Origin: Corbicula japonica
Taxonomy: Eukaryota; Mollusca; Bivalvia; Venerida; Cyrenidae
Length of the DNA stretch: 64,000 nt
Reading direction: 5' to 3'
Assembly: GCA_038501625.1 (NCBI GenBank)
Contig: JAZAYU010000005.1
Span: 4,030,001 to 4,094,000 of the forward strand
A program made the translations under genes and the position numbers. Positions 49,588-61,000 of the stretch are shown here, in pieces. The stretch's first letter is position 1. Every line of letters begins with the position of its first letter. Under the pieces are notes generated by a model. It was not told where the DNA came from, made no database searches, and saw only the letters and a program-made list of their open reading frames with translations.

Positions 49588-50689
49588 CATAAATATTATC
49601 CAGTAAGAAAGTTAGCGACTCTATTAGAGCGTGACAGGTCCATAAGGTATAATTATCATAAGAACCATCTGTAAAAATGCCCTATGTTCATTACAAGCGA
49701 TGAAGGTTTTATTTTCTCTAGCAAACTTTTTTTCAATGAGACTAGTTAGTTTGTCTCTTATTAAATTATGAGGGAGCGAAGTGTATAATGTTGAGAAATC
49801 ATAAGTAGACAAACAGAACGCCCGAAAATTATTTGATTTAAGCTTTTTCAAAACGTCATTTGAATTTTTAATCGACCAAAATAAATTTTTGCCAGAAGTT
49901 TCAAAAACCTTATCACAATACCTAATTACATGTTCTTTTATAGCTGTAAGACAAGATGTTAAGAGCACGGATAATTTAGTAGTAATGCAAGAACTAGAGT
50001 TAGCAATAAATCTTGCTTTGTACGGTGTTTTATGCATTTAGGCAACCCATTCATAGTAGGTACTTTGTCTTGTTTCGGCTCAATACTGATTCTAAATTTT
50101 GTAATTTGTAGAGTGTGTGCAGTAACAATATCACTCTCAGATGAAGAAGTCAGTATAAAAGCATTAGTGCTGTTCAGTTCTTCAGTTTGAATATTAATAT
50201 AGTGTATTCGTCACACTATAATTACATTATTAGAAGCCTTATCAGCAGGTGTTAAAACAAATCTGTTACGAAAGTCTTGAATTCCTTTTTTCAAATGACG
50301 AAAGTTAAAACGAGGTCGAGGTGGTAATAAAGCAATGTTTCTTTCATAAAATGAGTCAATTATTTTGAATATGTGTTTTTTTCCAGTTAGAAAGTGCATT
50401 AATCTCGGCATGTTCTCTTTTGCACCATTTATTGCAAAATAAGTTTAAAGACTCAGCAATTTCTGCACGGCATGCATTAAAATCAATTTTGGATGATATT
50501 CTATATTTGGGACCTTTAGAAATTAAATTACGAATTCTAGAGTCTTTGATTAAATTAAGATCACCGATAACAATATGACCGGCAGGCTTATAGCAATATT
50601 TAAAAGTTAAACACTCTCAAGATTTGGTGTATTTTCAATGATCTGTAAATCCGAGGTAATCAGAGAAGTACTAGTACTGGTACTAGTTA

Positions 50690-51540
50690 TCGGAGAAGAT
50701 TTAAAATAAAACATTTATTTTCGGAGATGTGTATCACCAAGCTTATGAAGGCTAAAGATACTTATGCAGAATTGGTAGACAGCTATGGCACTGAATATGA
50801 ACATTACCATAGTAAACAGATACAAGGTTTGCATAAATTTTCTTTATTTTCATTTATTATAGCTGCATGAATGTATAATAGACATCACACTGAATCTACC
50901 GGTGCATGAATATAAGTTACTATGTTAGTTTTTTTACATTTTACTTCATGAATACACCCTTTATCACATTAGTGACCAATGTATATTCAGTTCAGCAGGC
51001 TCATCTGTGCAGTCTGATCAGGATCTACACTGTTAAAGTTTAGATCATGAGGTTATTTCTGACCAAGAAGCAACCAGTTTAGATCCAGATCATACACCAA
51101 AAATGTTCGGCTGACGTGGAACTATATTGTTGACATGTGATTTAAAGAGTCTCCATAGAGTAAGTCAAGAGTCAGGATACCTGAAGTAATTATCAGAGCA
51201 TACAAATCAATGTATTTGACAAATTTTATTTTTGTGTCTAAATATTTTAAATCAATTTTGACTGTCGACAAATAAATTTATAAAAGCAATAAGATATAAA
51301 ATTATTTTTGAAGATAAATTAATTTGCTGTTGAATTTAATATTTCAGGAAAACAGCTTCACATGGAATGCTGTGGGGAGACCAGTTTAACTGTTCTAGAT
51401 AGTAGAGGGAGCATACAGTCTACATATATTACTTCCACTACTAATTCCTGCAATAGAAGGTGCTGCTTTGGAAGTTTACGTCACTTGACAAGAAAAAGAA
51501 TTGTCTATACAATTATACTGTGTGATTGTGATATCAAATA
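50690..51540 (+). CDS. Possible two-exon gene fragment, unknown
   Basis: A frame ending MCITKLMKAKDTYAELVDSY + GTEYEHYHSKQIQ meets a donor (CAAG|gtttgc, 50828). After an acceptor (atttcag, 51352) the phase-matched frame gives GKQLHMECCGETSLTVLDSR then STTNSCNRRCCFGSLRHLTR to TAA at about 51540. Cys-rich and coding-like, but I recognise no family and the first frame overlaps a repeat-rich border. Confidence 0.3.
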
Positions 51541-51678
51541 ATACAAAAACGTTTTAATGTAGACCTCATTGAAGAACAGTAAATGAACAACACCATCAGT
51601 ATAATTTTGTTATGAATATAATTTGCTGTTAAATGGAACCATGGAAAATAGGAATAGACTCCTTCAGCATTTGCTTTT

Positions 51679-52416
51679 TGTGTCGCCCTTTCGAAGAAAC
51701 GGCGATACATAGGGACCGCTTTGTCCATCCGTCCGTCAGTCCGTCCGTCACGAAAACTTAACGTTGGCTATAACTTTGCCATCTCTTTATATTTCTTATT
51801 CAAAGTTTCAAATTATATTGCTTATGACAACACGCTCAAGATGATGCCAAATTCTCAAGGTCAAGGTCACATTTGATGGAGTTATGCCCCTTTTTGTACT
51901 TATATTTAGACACGAAAACTTAACGTTGGCAATAACTTTGCCATTTCTTAATATTTCTTCATGAAACTTTCAAATTATATTCCTTATGACAACACACTCG
52001 TGATGATACCACATTCTTTAGGTCAAGGTCACATTTGATGAAGTTATTTCCCTTTTTACGAAAACTTAACATTGGCTATAACTTTGCCATTTCTTAATAT
52101 TTCTTCATCAAACTTTCAAATTATATTCCTTTTCACAACACACTCCTGATAATACCACATTCTTTAGGTCAAGGTCACACTTGATTGAGTTATTCTCCTT
52201 TATATTAAAACTTAAAATTGGCTATAACTTTCCCATTTATTAATATTTCTTCATCAAATTTTCAAATTATATTCCCTATGACAATACGCTTGTGACGATA
52301 CTATATTCTTCAGGTCAAGGTCACATTTGATGGAGTTATGCCCCTTTTTGTACTTGCATTTTTATTCCGACAGCACCAGAGGGCGACACAAGTGTTCAAC
52401 TGAACACCCATCTAGT
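51679..52416 (+). mobile_element. Helentron-like element with ~150-bp tandem units
   Basis: Inverted repeats TGTGTCGCCCT (51679-51689) and AGGGCGACACA (52380-52390), a hairpin gtgttca-ac-tgaacac just after, and a CTAG end. Four units headed by acgaaaacttaacgttggct (51749, 51913, 52058, 52205) and a tccgtccgtcagtccgtccg block near the 5' end. Confidence 0.7.
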
Positions 52417-52419
52417 CTA

Positions 52420-54000
52420 TTCATGGACTAATTTGAATGTTTCATTCTATTCGGATAATAAATTCCTCTACTGTCACTCATAGTATTATCTTAAGTCCTC
52501 AGACCCAAAAGTATGTTTGTTGATTTCAAGCTTGAATATTCAAAGAATATGACAAGCTTCGCTACTTGCTCTGTCATTGGTGTCACCATATTCCAACTCA
52601 GAATTTTAGGTGTTGTGGAATGATGTTTTACAATCTACCATGTTAACCAGATTTTTATGAGTCTACATTTCTTAAACCATCGATTCAGCCTTGCATTTTG
52701 ATCACATTTTGGTGCTGTTTAACTAAGTGTTTACAGGCAAACTGGTGTATTCAACATCTCACAGGATACTCCCAAACTTCACAGAATCATTCAACTCACT
52801 AAGATGTAGTGTTGCATCTTACAACCTTGACCAGTTTTGGTTAAAAAGTAAAGCAACAAATGATGACTTGTTTCTTTGTTTTACTGTTAAACATACGATA
52901 TACTTCACTTTTGATTCGTCGATTCCGAAAGAGGCAGTGCCTTAGTTCATATTATTGGTATCTTAATATAGTTCAAAGAATTTCTTCAGTCAGATAAAAT
53001 CATTTGCATGTTCTCTAGACGAAAGAAAAACGTTAAATCTGTTGGTAAAGATTTTCATTGGTTTTTACTTGTTTCAAAACTGACCATATAAAAACAACAC
53101 ATTTGCTATGTATTTTTAAAGAATGTTCACGACTAAGGTTCTCTTTATGCCTCGTGGAACTAAAAACAAGCTATTTCATAAACAACTGGACTTCATTTTC
53201 TCTGCTCTCATCAGATGAGAGATGGATTCTACGGCAAGTTAAAACTAGACGCGGTTGGCGCTGCGAGCTTTATGTTTTGGCTTTTTGTATTATGTCACTG
53301 CCTGGGAAAATGGGCTGGCCTTCATCAAATTCATTCAACCAGAATGTCTTCATAACTCCTTTGCCCTAGAATAATAACAATAATTTTGAACGACCGGGCT
53401 AAAATATTCTATTAATCGACCAAGATAAGTTGGCATTGTTTACATTGGCATTACATGTAACAATAAACTAATATTTTAATCGTTGTTAAATATACACTCA
53501 ACAAAAGTTCTAATTGGTCACTTTTTGTCCGTAATTGTTTATTAGAAAGACATTTATTGTACTTTTTATTTATGATCATATACCAAAATCAGTCTTCAAC
53601 TTAAGCTTTAATCTTGTAATAATTGACTTTGGAACAGTTTGGGGAGAGTTATCCTTAATTTTGCTAAAAATGCATTTCTTTATAAAAAAAAAAGGTCAAG
53701 CAAACAGAAATTTGCTCTTAATTCCTTGTTTTGTTTTAATAGGACCCTTCATTAGCAGGAAAAAGCAGAAAACATGATTAATCAAAAGCAAATTTGTTTA
53801 AATAAACCCCTTCCAATGCATCCAATTTTAAAATCAACTCCCTTTTTATTAAAGACTGTTCTAATTTTGACCCTGCGGTGTAAGTAAATGGTATTGGAAT
53901 CATTTAAGAAAACAATCAATAAAGAATAAAATGACATTAGAGAATTGATTTCAAGACAAAAAGGTTCTTTCCACAACATCTCTTGACGTAGGGAAAAAAA
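52420..54000. other. Intergenic sequence, no gene recognised
   Basis: AT-rich; plus-strand open frames at 52727-52945 and 53058-53369 lack recognisable motifs or splice context. No 3' exon for the right-hand cyclase gene could be seen here. Confidence 0.4.
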
Positions 54001-54055
54001 GGTGAAATATGCATATCAGGAATCGCCACATTCAGAAAAAACAGCCTCCCCGAAA
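54000..54055 (+). repeat. Dispersed repeat family R1, fragment
   Basis: ggtgaaatatgcatatcagg through cacattcagaaaaaacagcc, as at 46284-46335. Confidence 0.75.
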
Positions 54056-54686
54056 GGAACGAAACTAGCATACATTGTAAACATATACAATTGATGACCA
54101 ATTAGAACTTTGGTTGAGTGTTAAGTGTAACGTTCCCAATACATGTCCGATTAGCGGAGTGGTCTGACGCACAAAAAAAATTGAAACTCCAACTACATAT
54201 CACAAGAGAGAATTCGATGGTACTAAAAGATGCAAAATAATTAAAGGTAACTTAGGGAGATCCGGAAAATCGTAGCTTATGTCTAAGTAAAGTCTAATTT
54301 TCCAAGTTAATTCTCGATTGCACTGATTTATCAATATCATGGGCCATTTTCGCATGTCGCTTGTTATGTTGTTCATTGTAAAGATTTAATCAATCACACG
54401 CATCGTACTAAAAATACAACGATAACCAGATAACCAAATCAGAGACTAATGAACCTCCAGAAGGGTCCAACACCATTTATGACAATACCGGAAGTTTCCG
54501 ATTTCACGTATTGTAAACTTAACAAGAGCACCGTTGGCATCGTTACGTCCGTTTTGTGGCTGTTTAGTATCAAAGTTTAAATTGCGTAATCTACTGGCAA
54601 GCCAGAGACTTTCTTTCTTTTTTTATGCCCCCGCCATGAAATGGCGACGGTCAATATGAGTTGATTGTCCGTCCGTCCGATATTCT

Positions 54687-55375
54687 CGTGAACGCAACTC
54701 CTCCTACACTACTGGTGGGAATTTAATGAAACTTGACCACAATGCTTGGCCTGATATGTTGTTGTGCATAAAGGTGGGGTTTCGCTCTTACATGTTCCGT
54801 TCAGAAGTTATGGCCCTTTGATACTTCCATTTACATTAGTTTTAATAGGAGTATATCTCGTGAACGCAACTCCTCCTACACTACTGGTGGGAATTTAATG
54901 AAACTTGACCACAATGCTTGGCCTGATATGTTGTTGTGCATGAAGGTGGGGTTTCGCTCTTACATGTTCCGTTCAGAAGTTATGGCCCTTTGATACTTCC
55001 ATTTACATTAGTTTTAATAGGAGTATATCGCGTGAACGCAACTCCTCCTACACTACTAGTGGGAATTTAATGAAACTTTACCACAATGCTTGGTCTGATA
55101 TGTTGTTGTGCATAAAGGTGGGGTTTCGCTCTTACATGTTCCGTTCAGAAGTTATGGCCCTTTGATACTTCCATTTACATTAGTTTTAATAGGAGTATAT
55201 CTCGTGAACGCAACTCCTACTACACCTCTCCTGGGAATTTGATGAAACTTTACCACAATGCTTGGCCTGATATGTTGTTGTGCATAAAGGTGGGGTTTTG
55301 CTCTTACATGATCCGTTCAGAAGATATGGCCCTTTGATACTTCCATTTACATTAGTTTTAATAGGAATATATCTT
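54687..55375 (+). repeat. Tandem array, 172-bp unit, 4 copies
   Basis: The anchor cgtgaacgcaactcct recurs at 54687, 54859, 55031 and 55203, exactly 172 bp apart. Confidence 0.92.
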
Positions 55376-55559
55376 GTTTCTTATATTTTGTGTTAAGCAA
55401 AAGATGCATTTTGCCCATAACTTTAAAACTACTTGAGATACTGCCTTGAAACTTGAAATATATTTTCACCATTAAAATCTACATCATAACCAACAAGACC
55501 CATAACCCTGCTTCCAATATTTTTCAAATTATGCCCCTTTTTCACTTACATTTTGTGTT

Positions 55560-56815
55560 AAGAAAAATATACACTTAGCCCTTAACTTCGTTTGGAATGG
55601 AGGGATTTCAAAATAACTTGGCACAAATGTTCACCATAACAAGGCGGTGTGTCTTGATAGTACCCATGCCTGTAGGTCCACGGTCAAGGTCACTGTTACT
55701 AAAAATAGAATTTTCTTGCAAAATCTTGTCCGCTCTGTAACTTTGTTATTTCTTATTGGATTTTTAAATAACTTGGTATAATTGTTCACCATATCAAGAC
55801 GGTATGTCACGTACATGCCCAAGCCTTTAGGTTGAAGGTCAAGGTCGCTGTAACTTAAAATAGAATTTTCTTGTCCGGGCTGTTACTTTGATATGAATGG
55901 AGGGATTTCAAAATAACTTGGCACAAATGTTCACCATGACAGGGCGATGTGTCGCGTACCATGCCCATGCCTGTAGGTCAAAGGTCAACGTCACTGTTAC
56001 TAAAATAGAATTCTCTTGTCCGGGCTGTTACTTTGTTATGAATGGAGGGATTTCAAAATAACTTTGCACAAATGTTCACTATGACAAGGCAGTGTGTCCG
56101 CACAATACCCAAGCCTGAAGGTCCAAGGTCAAGGTCACTGTTACTAAAAATAGAATTTTCTTGTCCGGGCTGTTACTTCATTATAAATGGAGGGATTTCA
56201 AAATAACTTGACACAAATGTTCACCATGACAGGGCGGTGTATCGCGTACCATGCCCATGCCTGTAGGTCAAGGTCACTGTTACTAAAAATAGAATTCTCT
56301 TGTCCGGGCTGTAACTTTGTTAGGAATAGATTGATTTCAAAATAACTTGAAACAAATATTCATCATGACAAGATGGTGTGTCCCGTACCATGCCCATGCC
56401 TGTAGGTCCAAGGTCAAGGTCACTGTTACTAAAATAGAATTTTCTTGTCAGGGTTGTAACTACGTTAGGAATAGAGTAATTTCAAAATAACTTGGCAGAA
56501 ATGTTCACCATGACAAGATGGTGAGTCGTGTACCATGTCCATGCCTGTAGGTCCAAGGTCAAGGTCACTGTTACTAAAAATAGAATTTTCTTGTCCGGGC
56601 TATAACTTTGTTTTGAATGGAGGTTTTTTAAAACAGCTTGGCACAAATGTTCACCATGACCAGGCGGTGTGTTGCGTACATTACCCATGCCTTAATTCCA
56701 AGGTCAAGGTCACAGTTACTAAAACTAGAATTTACTTGTTCGGGCTATAACTTCTTTATGAATGAAGGGATTTCACAATAACTTGGCAAAAATGTTCACT
56801 ATGACATTGCATTGC
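55560..56815 (+). repeat. Tandem array, ~145-bp unit, about 8 copies
   Basis: tgtccgggctgt-type anchors at 55872, 56017, 56162, 56301, 56446 and 56592 (steps 139-146 bp); each unit contains aaggtcaaggtcactgttac. Confidence 0.9.
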
Positions 56816-57796
56816 ATTACCACCAACTTCTTCACAGACATTTCCGTAATGAGAAGACAACAGTGCCACAAATACAAATAATTTACTTGATCATCAAGTT
56901 TATGCATATTCTTATAATTACTCGAACATCACTGTCTTTGAAATGCTATTATTCCCATCATTGCACTTTAGTATCTGAAAACGATGCATAGCGGGGGCAT
57001 CCATGTCCTATGGACACATTTCTAGTTAAATAATACACGCTTATTATCTCTTTAACGACCGAGTTTGCCAATTTTATTTGTGTCATGCAAACTGTGAACA
57101 TCTAAAATTCATAATCGCAATCGTTTTGAGGGGATATTACTGGCAGAAAAAGAAGTTTGTAACGAATTATAATTATGCTTCGCGTATGTATCAGAATATC
57201 AAAAATTCAGGATGAAATGATAAAAAAGGAAATAGAAAAAAATGTATGCTGAAAGCCCTTAGAGTAACAGTTTATTCTAATTTAAGATCAGTAGCTATAA
57301 CTATTATTGTTATAACATCTAGCAATTAAATTTGAATTCAATTATCAATGACTGCTATCGCTTGCCCCCAGAAACATCAAGCATCCCTTATTCAGCCGGC
57401 GTTCAGAATTCATAAAGTAGCGCAATATTGTTGAAGGTTAAGGGTTCGTTCTTCTATCGAGCATTGTTGGAATATAGTAAAAGTCCAAGATCGTACCAAA
57501 CAATTCTAAGATATTTCAAATAATTTGCTGACCATAACAACGAAGTCCCCAATGCTCCTACTCAGAGGGCAGCAAAAGTCCATGAACTCAAGAAAACAGA
57601 AAGTATTACACAATTAATACTTTAACCTCAACTACATTTATAAAAGGACTGACCCCAAATAACTGTCTACGAGAATTATTTAGGAGATTTTTTGCACATA
57701 AATTTAAAAAATCTTACAATATCTAACGACCGTAAAAGTCTGGCTAAGAAATAACGGCGACCAAAGCTTGCAACAGTACAGCAATTAATATCGTTT

Positions 57797-57797
57797 A

Positions 57798-57850
<53 letters not shown>
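57797..57850. repeat. (ATC)n microsatellite
   Basis: About 18 uninterrupted atc/cat triplets. Confidence 0.95.
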
Positions 57851-57945
57851 ATACTACTCTCACCATTCTAATCATAGGCACTTTTTACAACTTATGATCA
57901 ATGGAACAGTATGCCAATTAGGACATGAACAAATCTAGAGCCTAC

Positions 57946-58037
57946 CTTTACTTCTATTTCTCCTCTTGCCTCTACATTGAACACGGGGTTGAGATCAAGA
58001 AGTGCTTTAGTAAATTGTGAGATGTGAATTCTGTACG
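57946..58037 (-). CDS. rGC2 catalytic exon, C-terminal side
   Basis: Encodes [20 protein letters not shown] then [10 protein letters not shown]. Acceptor cttttacag; donor GTAGGC; ends in phase 0. Confidence 0.8.
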
Positions 58038-61000
58038 CTGTAAAAGACGACAGAATGATATGAAATGAAGATATCTCGAACCAATCAAATTGACAAAACA
58101 AACAATTAATGAAAATATCCTATTAATTAAGGAAGTGAAAAGAATGAGAACTGTTTATATAGGAGGATATGTCTGATGTGTACTTTTTTAATACCAACAA
58201 TTGCAAGCAATACAAGAAGAAGCAAGGTCTGCAAGGCTACCTTAACAGAACTTATTTTGGCTACACATGCCAATTGAGATTTTGGCAATGTCTTAGAGTG
58301 CACCAACCTCTTGAAACCATTGATTAAAATGCTAATACAATACGAACTTGGTATCTAAAAGGCAATTTTAAATCATAAGCAGGTAATTGGTTCAAACTAT
58401 GCACGATCTCCAAACCAACACTCAAATGCTAGAATTTCAAAACGTTTTCAAACCTCTGTTATACAGATTCTAAGCCCAACCAATAATATTAACATCGACT
58501 TAATCGAACTCGATTCCACTTAATGCTGAAAAAGGTGATGTTATATTAAATTCGTATTTATATTGAATCTGTTTGCTCTAGGGAGCGAACCCGCACCGTC
58601 AAGGCGACAGCGCTTAGCCATGCAATTTCGACAACGCTACCGACTGAGCTAGCTGGGACAACCCCCCATAAAGGTTGATCGGATAGCCCTGATAAACGCT
58701 ATCATCACTGCATGACATCGGTAACGGATTATTTTACTGATAACAGTACTGACTAAATGTACGGGGAGACATTTTAGGGCCGCCGCACATTTTACAGAAA
58801 ATTGAATACAACAAATGAATAAATCTAAACTAACGTATAGAATTGGATTCCATTCTGGATGCTGTATTAACAGTATCGCCAAATAGACAGTATCTCGGCA
58901 TAGTTAATCCCACAACACCTGCCACAACCGGACCTGAAGTATAATTTTTTTTTTAAATTTCCGACTGCCAACATGCATCATTAAATTTGTGAATAATAGT
59001 AAACATAATTAATTAATCAATTAATCATTATTATTTTTTTAAATAAATAAATAAATAAATACATGTAAATAAACTCATTGATCATTTATCCGACCAGGGT
59101 ATGTTGTCTAACAGACAAGAAAAAAATATAGTAAAAACCGCTTTAAAAGATTTATAAATAGTAAAACAAATGTTTCTAAGTGCAGAACATTTTATAACCG
59201 ACTTCAATAGTTGATTGCAGAACTATTCTATCTCTTTTATAACTTTATGATATAATGCTTTTGAACTGGGCTTTTGATTCAACTTGAAAACATTCCTAGA
59301 CATATGTTTAAAATGACAATATGCTATAAGAACACAATTCATGAACAACTTTTATTTACAGATATTTGAAAAAAAAACAAGAACTATAAAACTGTATGGG
59401 AAGTATTTTGATAATTTAATTCTACTATGTAATTTTAAATTGGGGGGGGGGATTCTTTTTTTATCTTACTGTAATAAACTCATCAAAGAATACTTTGCCT
59501 AAGATCAGAAACTAAATCTGGAGACCAGTCACACATCTCAAGAGCATCTCATTGGCTGAAATGACGACTGATCACCATATACGCCAATCCGATGCTTAAG
59601 ACTGGTCTCCAATGTAATCGTTATGATCTTAGGCCCTTGTCTAAATACGCTAGACGTATAATATACAAATGTCGAAAATACCTGAGTGAAGACCTATTCG
59701 AACCTTCAATGGTTCTTCGGGCATATGTCTGATCTTGAAGGTTTTCACAGAATACAGTATGGTTAGAGACATCTTTGAGATTTCAGATGCATGCTCATCC
59801 CCTATTCTCTCTGGCAGACCTGATACGCACATATAGGCATCGCCAATAGTTTCCACCTTGCAATATATACATATATGAGATAACAAATGATATTGCCTCT
59901 ACTGGGGGAGCGAACCCGCACCGTCACGGATACAGCGCCTAGCCATACAATTCTGACAACGCTACCGACTGAGCTAGCCGGGAAAACCTCACTTAAAGGT
60001 TCATCGAATCGCCCTGATAAACGTTATCATTACTGCATGACATCGGTAACGGATTAATTTACTGATAACAGTACTGACTTTATGTACTTTATGTGAATTT
60101 ACTCTTACGGTTTAAGAGGATAGGTTTAGCAATGAATCTTAAGACTATGCTTCCTGCATTTTATGTTTGCATTTTGCTAAACTCTTATAGCTCCGCATTT
60201 CGTTTAATTTTAAAATAATGTTTCTGAGCAAAGGCATTCTTTTTTCTGCAGACCATAAGCCGCTGGTTGTTGCATGGTTTTGACATAAAACACATTTCAG
60301 TTTAAACTTATTTATTTTACATTGATTGTGAAACAAGTTCTTCAAACTTATATTAATCACACTCAAGCTTGATGAATGCTTCCTTGGTTGCCAATGGCAC
60401 CAATGACTGCTTCCTAGTTTTAAGCGACTAACAACGTTTCTTATAAAATATCTTAAAAGATTTTTATCATCCGATATATCCAGTAACGTGTTTACGTAGG
60501 CTACATTGGTTATACTAGTATTGGAAAATAAGTTGTAGACCTAAAATACTTCAAGCTGGTTTCACTGCTTACATTGTGGTTACACGCGATTACATGTGGT
60601 TAGAAAGGTTTCTGTTACTCCATCCCAGCCATCTATGTTCTTTATTTTAGGCGTTGTTAATTGCACACAATTGGCCCTTTTTATACTTAGAAAATTGAGA
60701 ATTCGCAAAATATTTAAACTACTAAATAGACCATTAGATTTTATTATATGTTTAGAAAACATTAAACAACCTGTGCCTTAATTAAAAAAGCTAATGTACA
60801 GCATACTATTGGATGAAGAGATTCAGTAAAATATGCCTTTAATTGGTTACACGTATATGCTGTAGAAAAAAAACACAGAAATTTACGTCAACGATGGACT
60901 GCACTTCTAGAAAATTACGGTACATTCCACCTTAATATTCAGACGTTTAGTTTGTTTTAAATACTTTTCAGTCATCATTGCACCGTCATCGGTAAAAACA

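Larger units (their letters stand above)
46801..50610 (-). pseudogene. Penelope-like (endonuclease-lacking) reverse transcriptase element, interrupted and frameshifted
   Basis: Read 5' to 3' on the minus strand: KPAGHIVIGDLNLIKDSRIR (~50585), RPRFNFRHLKKGIQDFRNRF, VLTPADKASNNVIIV (~50215), MHKTPYKARFIANSSSC (from 50037), motif A YDFSTLYTSLPHNLI, YTLWTCHALIESL, then across the LINE insertion VRFGTSIYKQVIGIPMGTNC, the catalytic RYLDDLLN box (~47475) and the C-terminus ending TTVAGV at 46801. Lesions: TGA after VIIV, one-base shift near 50038, shift near 49665, shift near 47560, and the 1.9-kb LINE. No GIY-YIG domain follows. Clade uncertain; similar ORFs are widespread in mollusc genomes. Confidence 0.8.
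54621..57026 (+). mobile_element. Large Helentron/pearl-like element with two tandem arrays
   Basis: Inverted repeats ATGCCCCCGC (54625-54634) and GCGGGGGCAT (56991-57000), followed by hairpin tgtcc-tat-ggaca and a CTAG end near 57025. A gtccgtccgtccg block lies close to the 5' end, as in the elements at 13.9 and 51.7 kb. No coding capacity. Confidence 0.7.
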
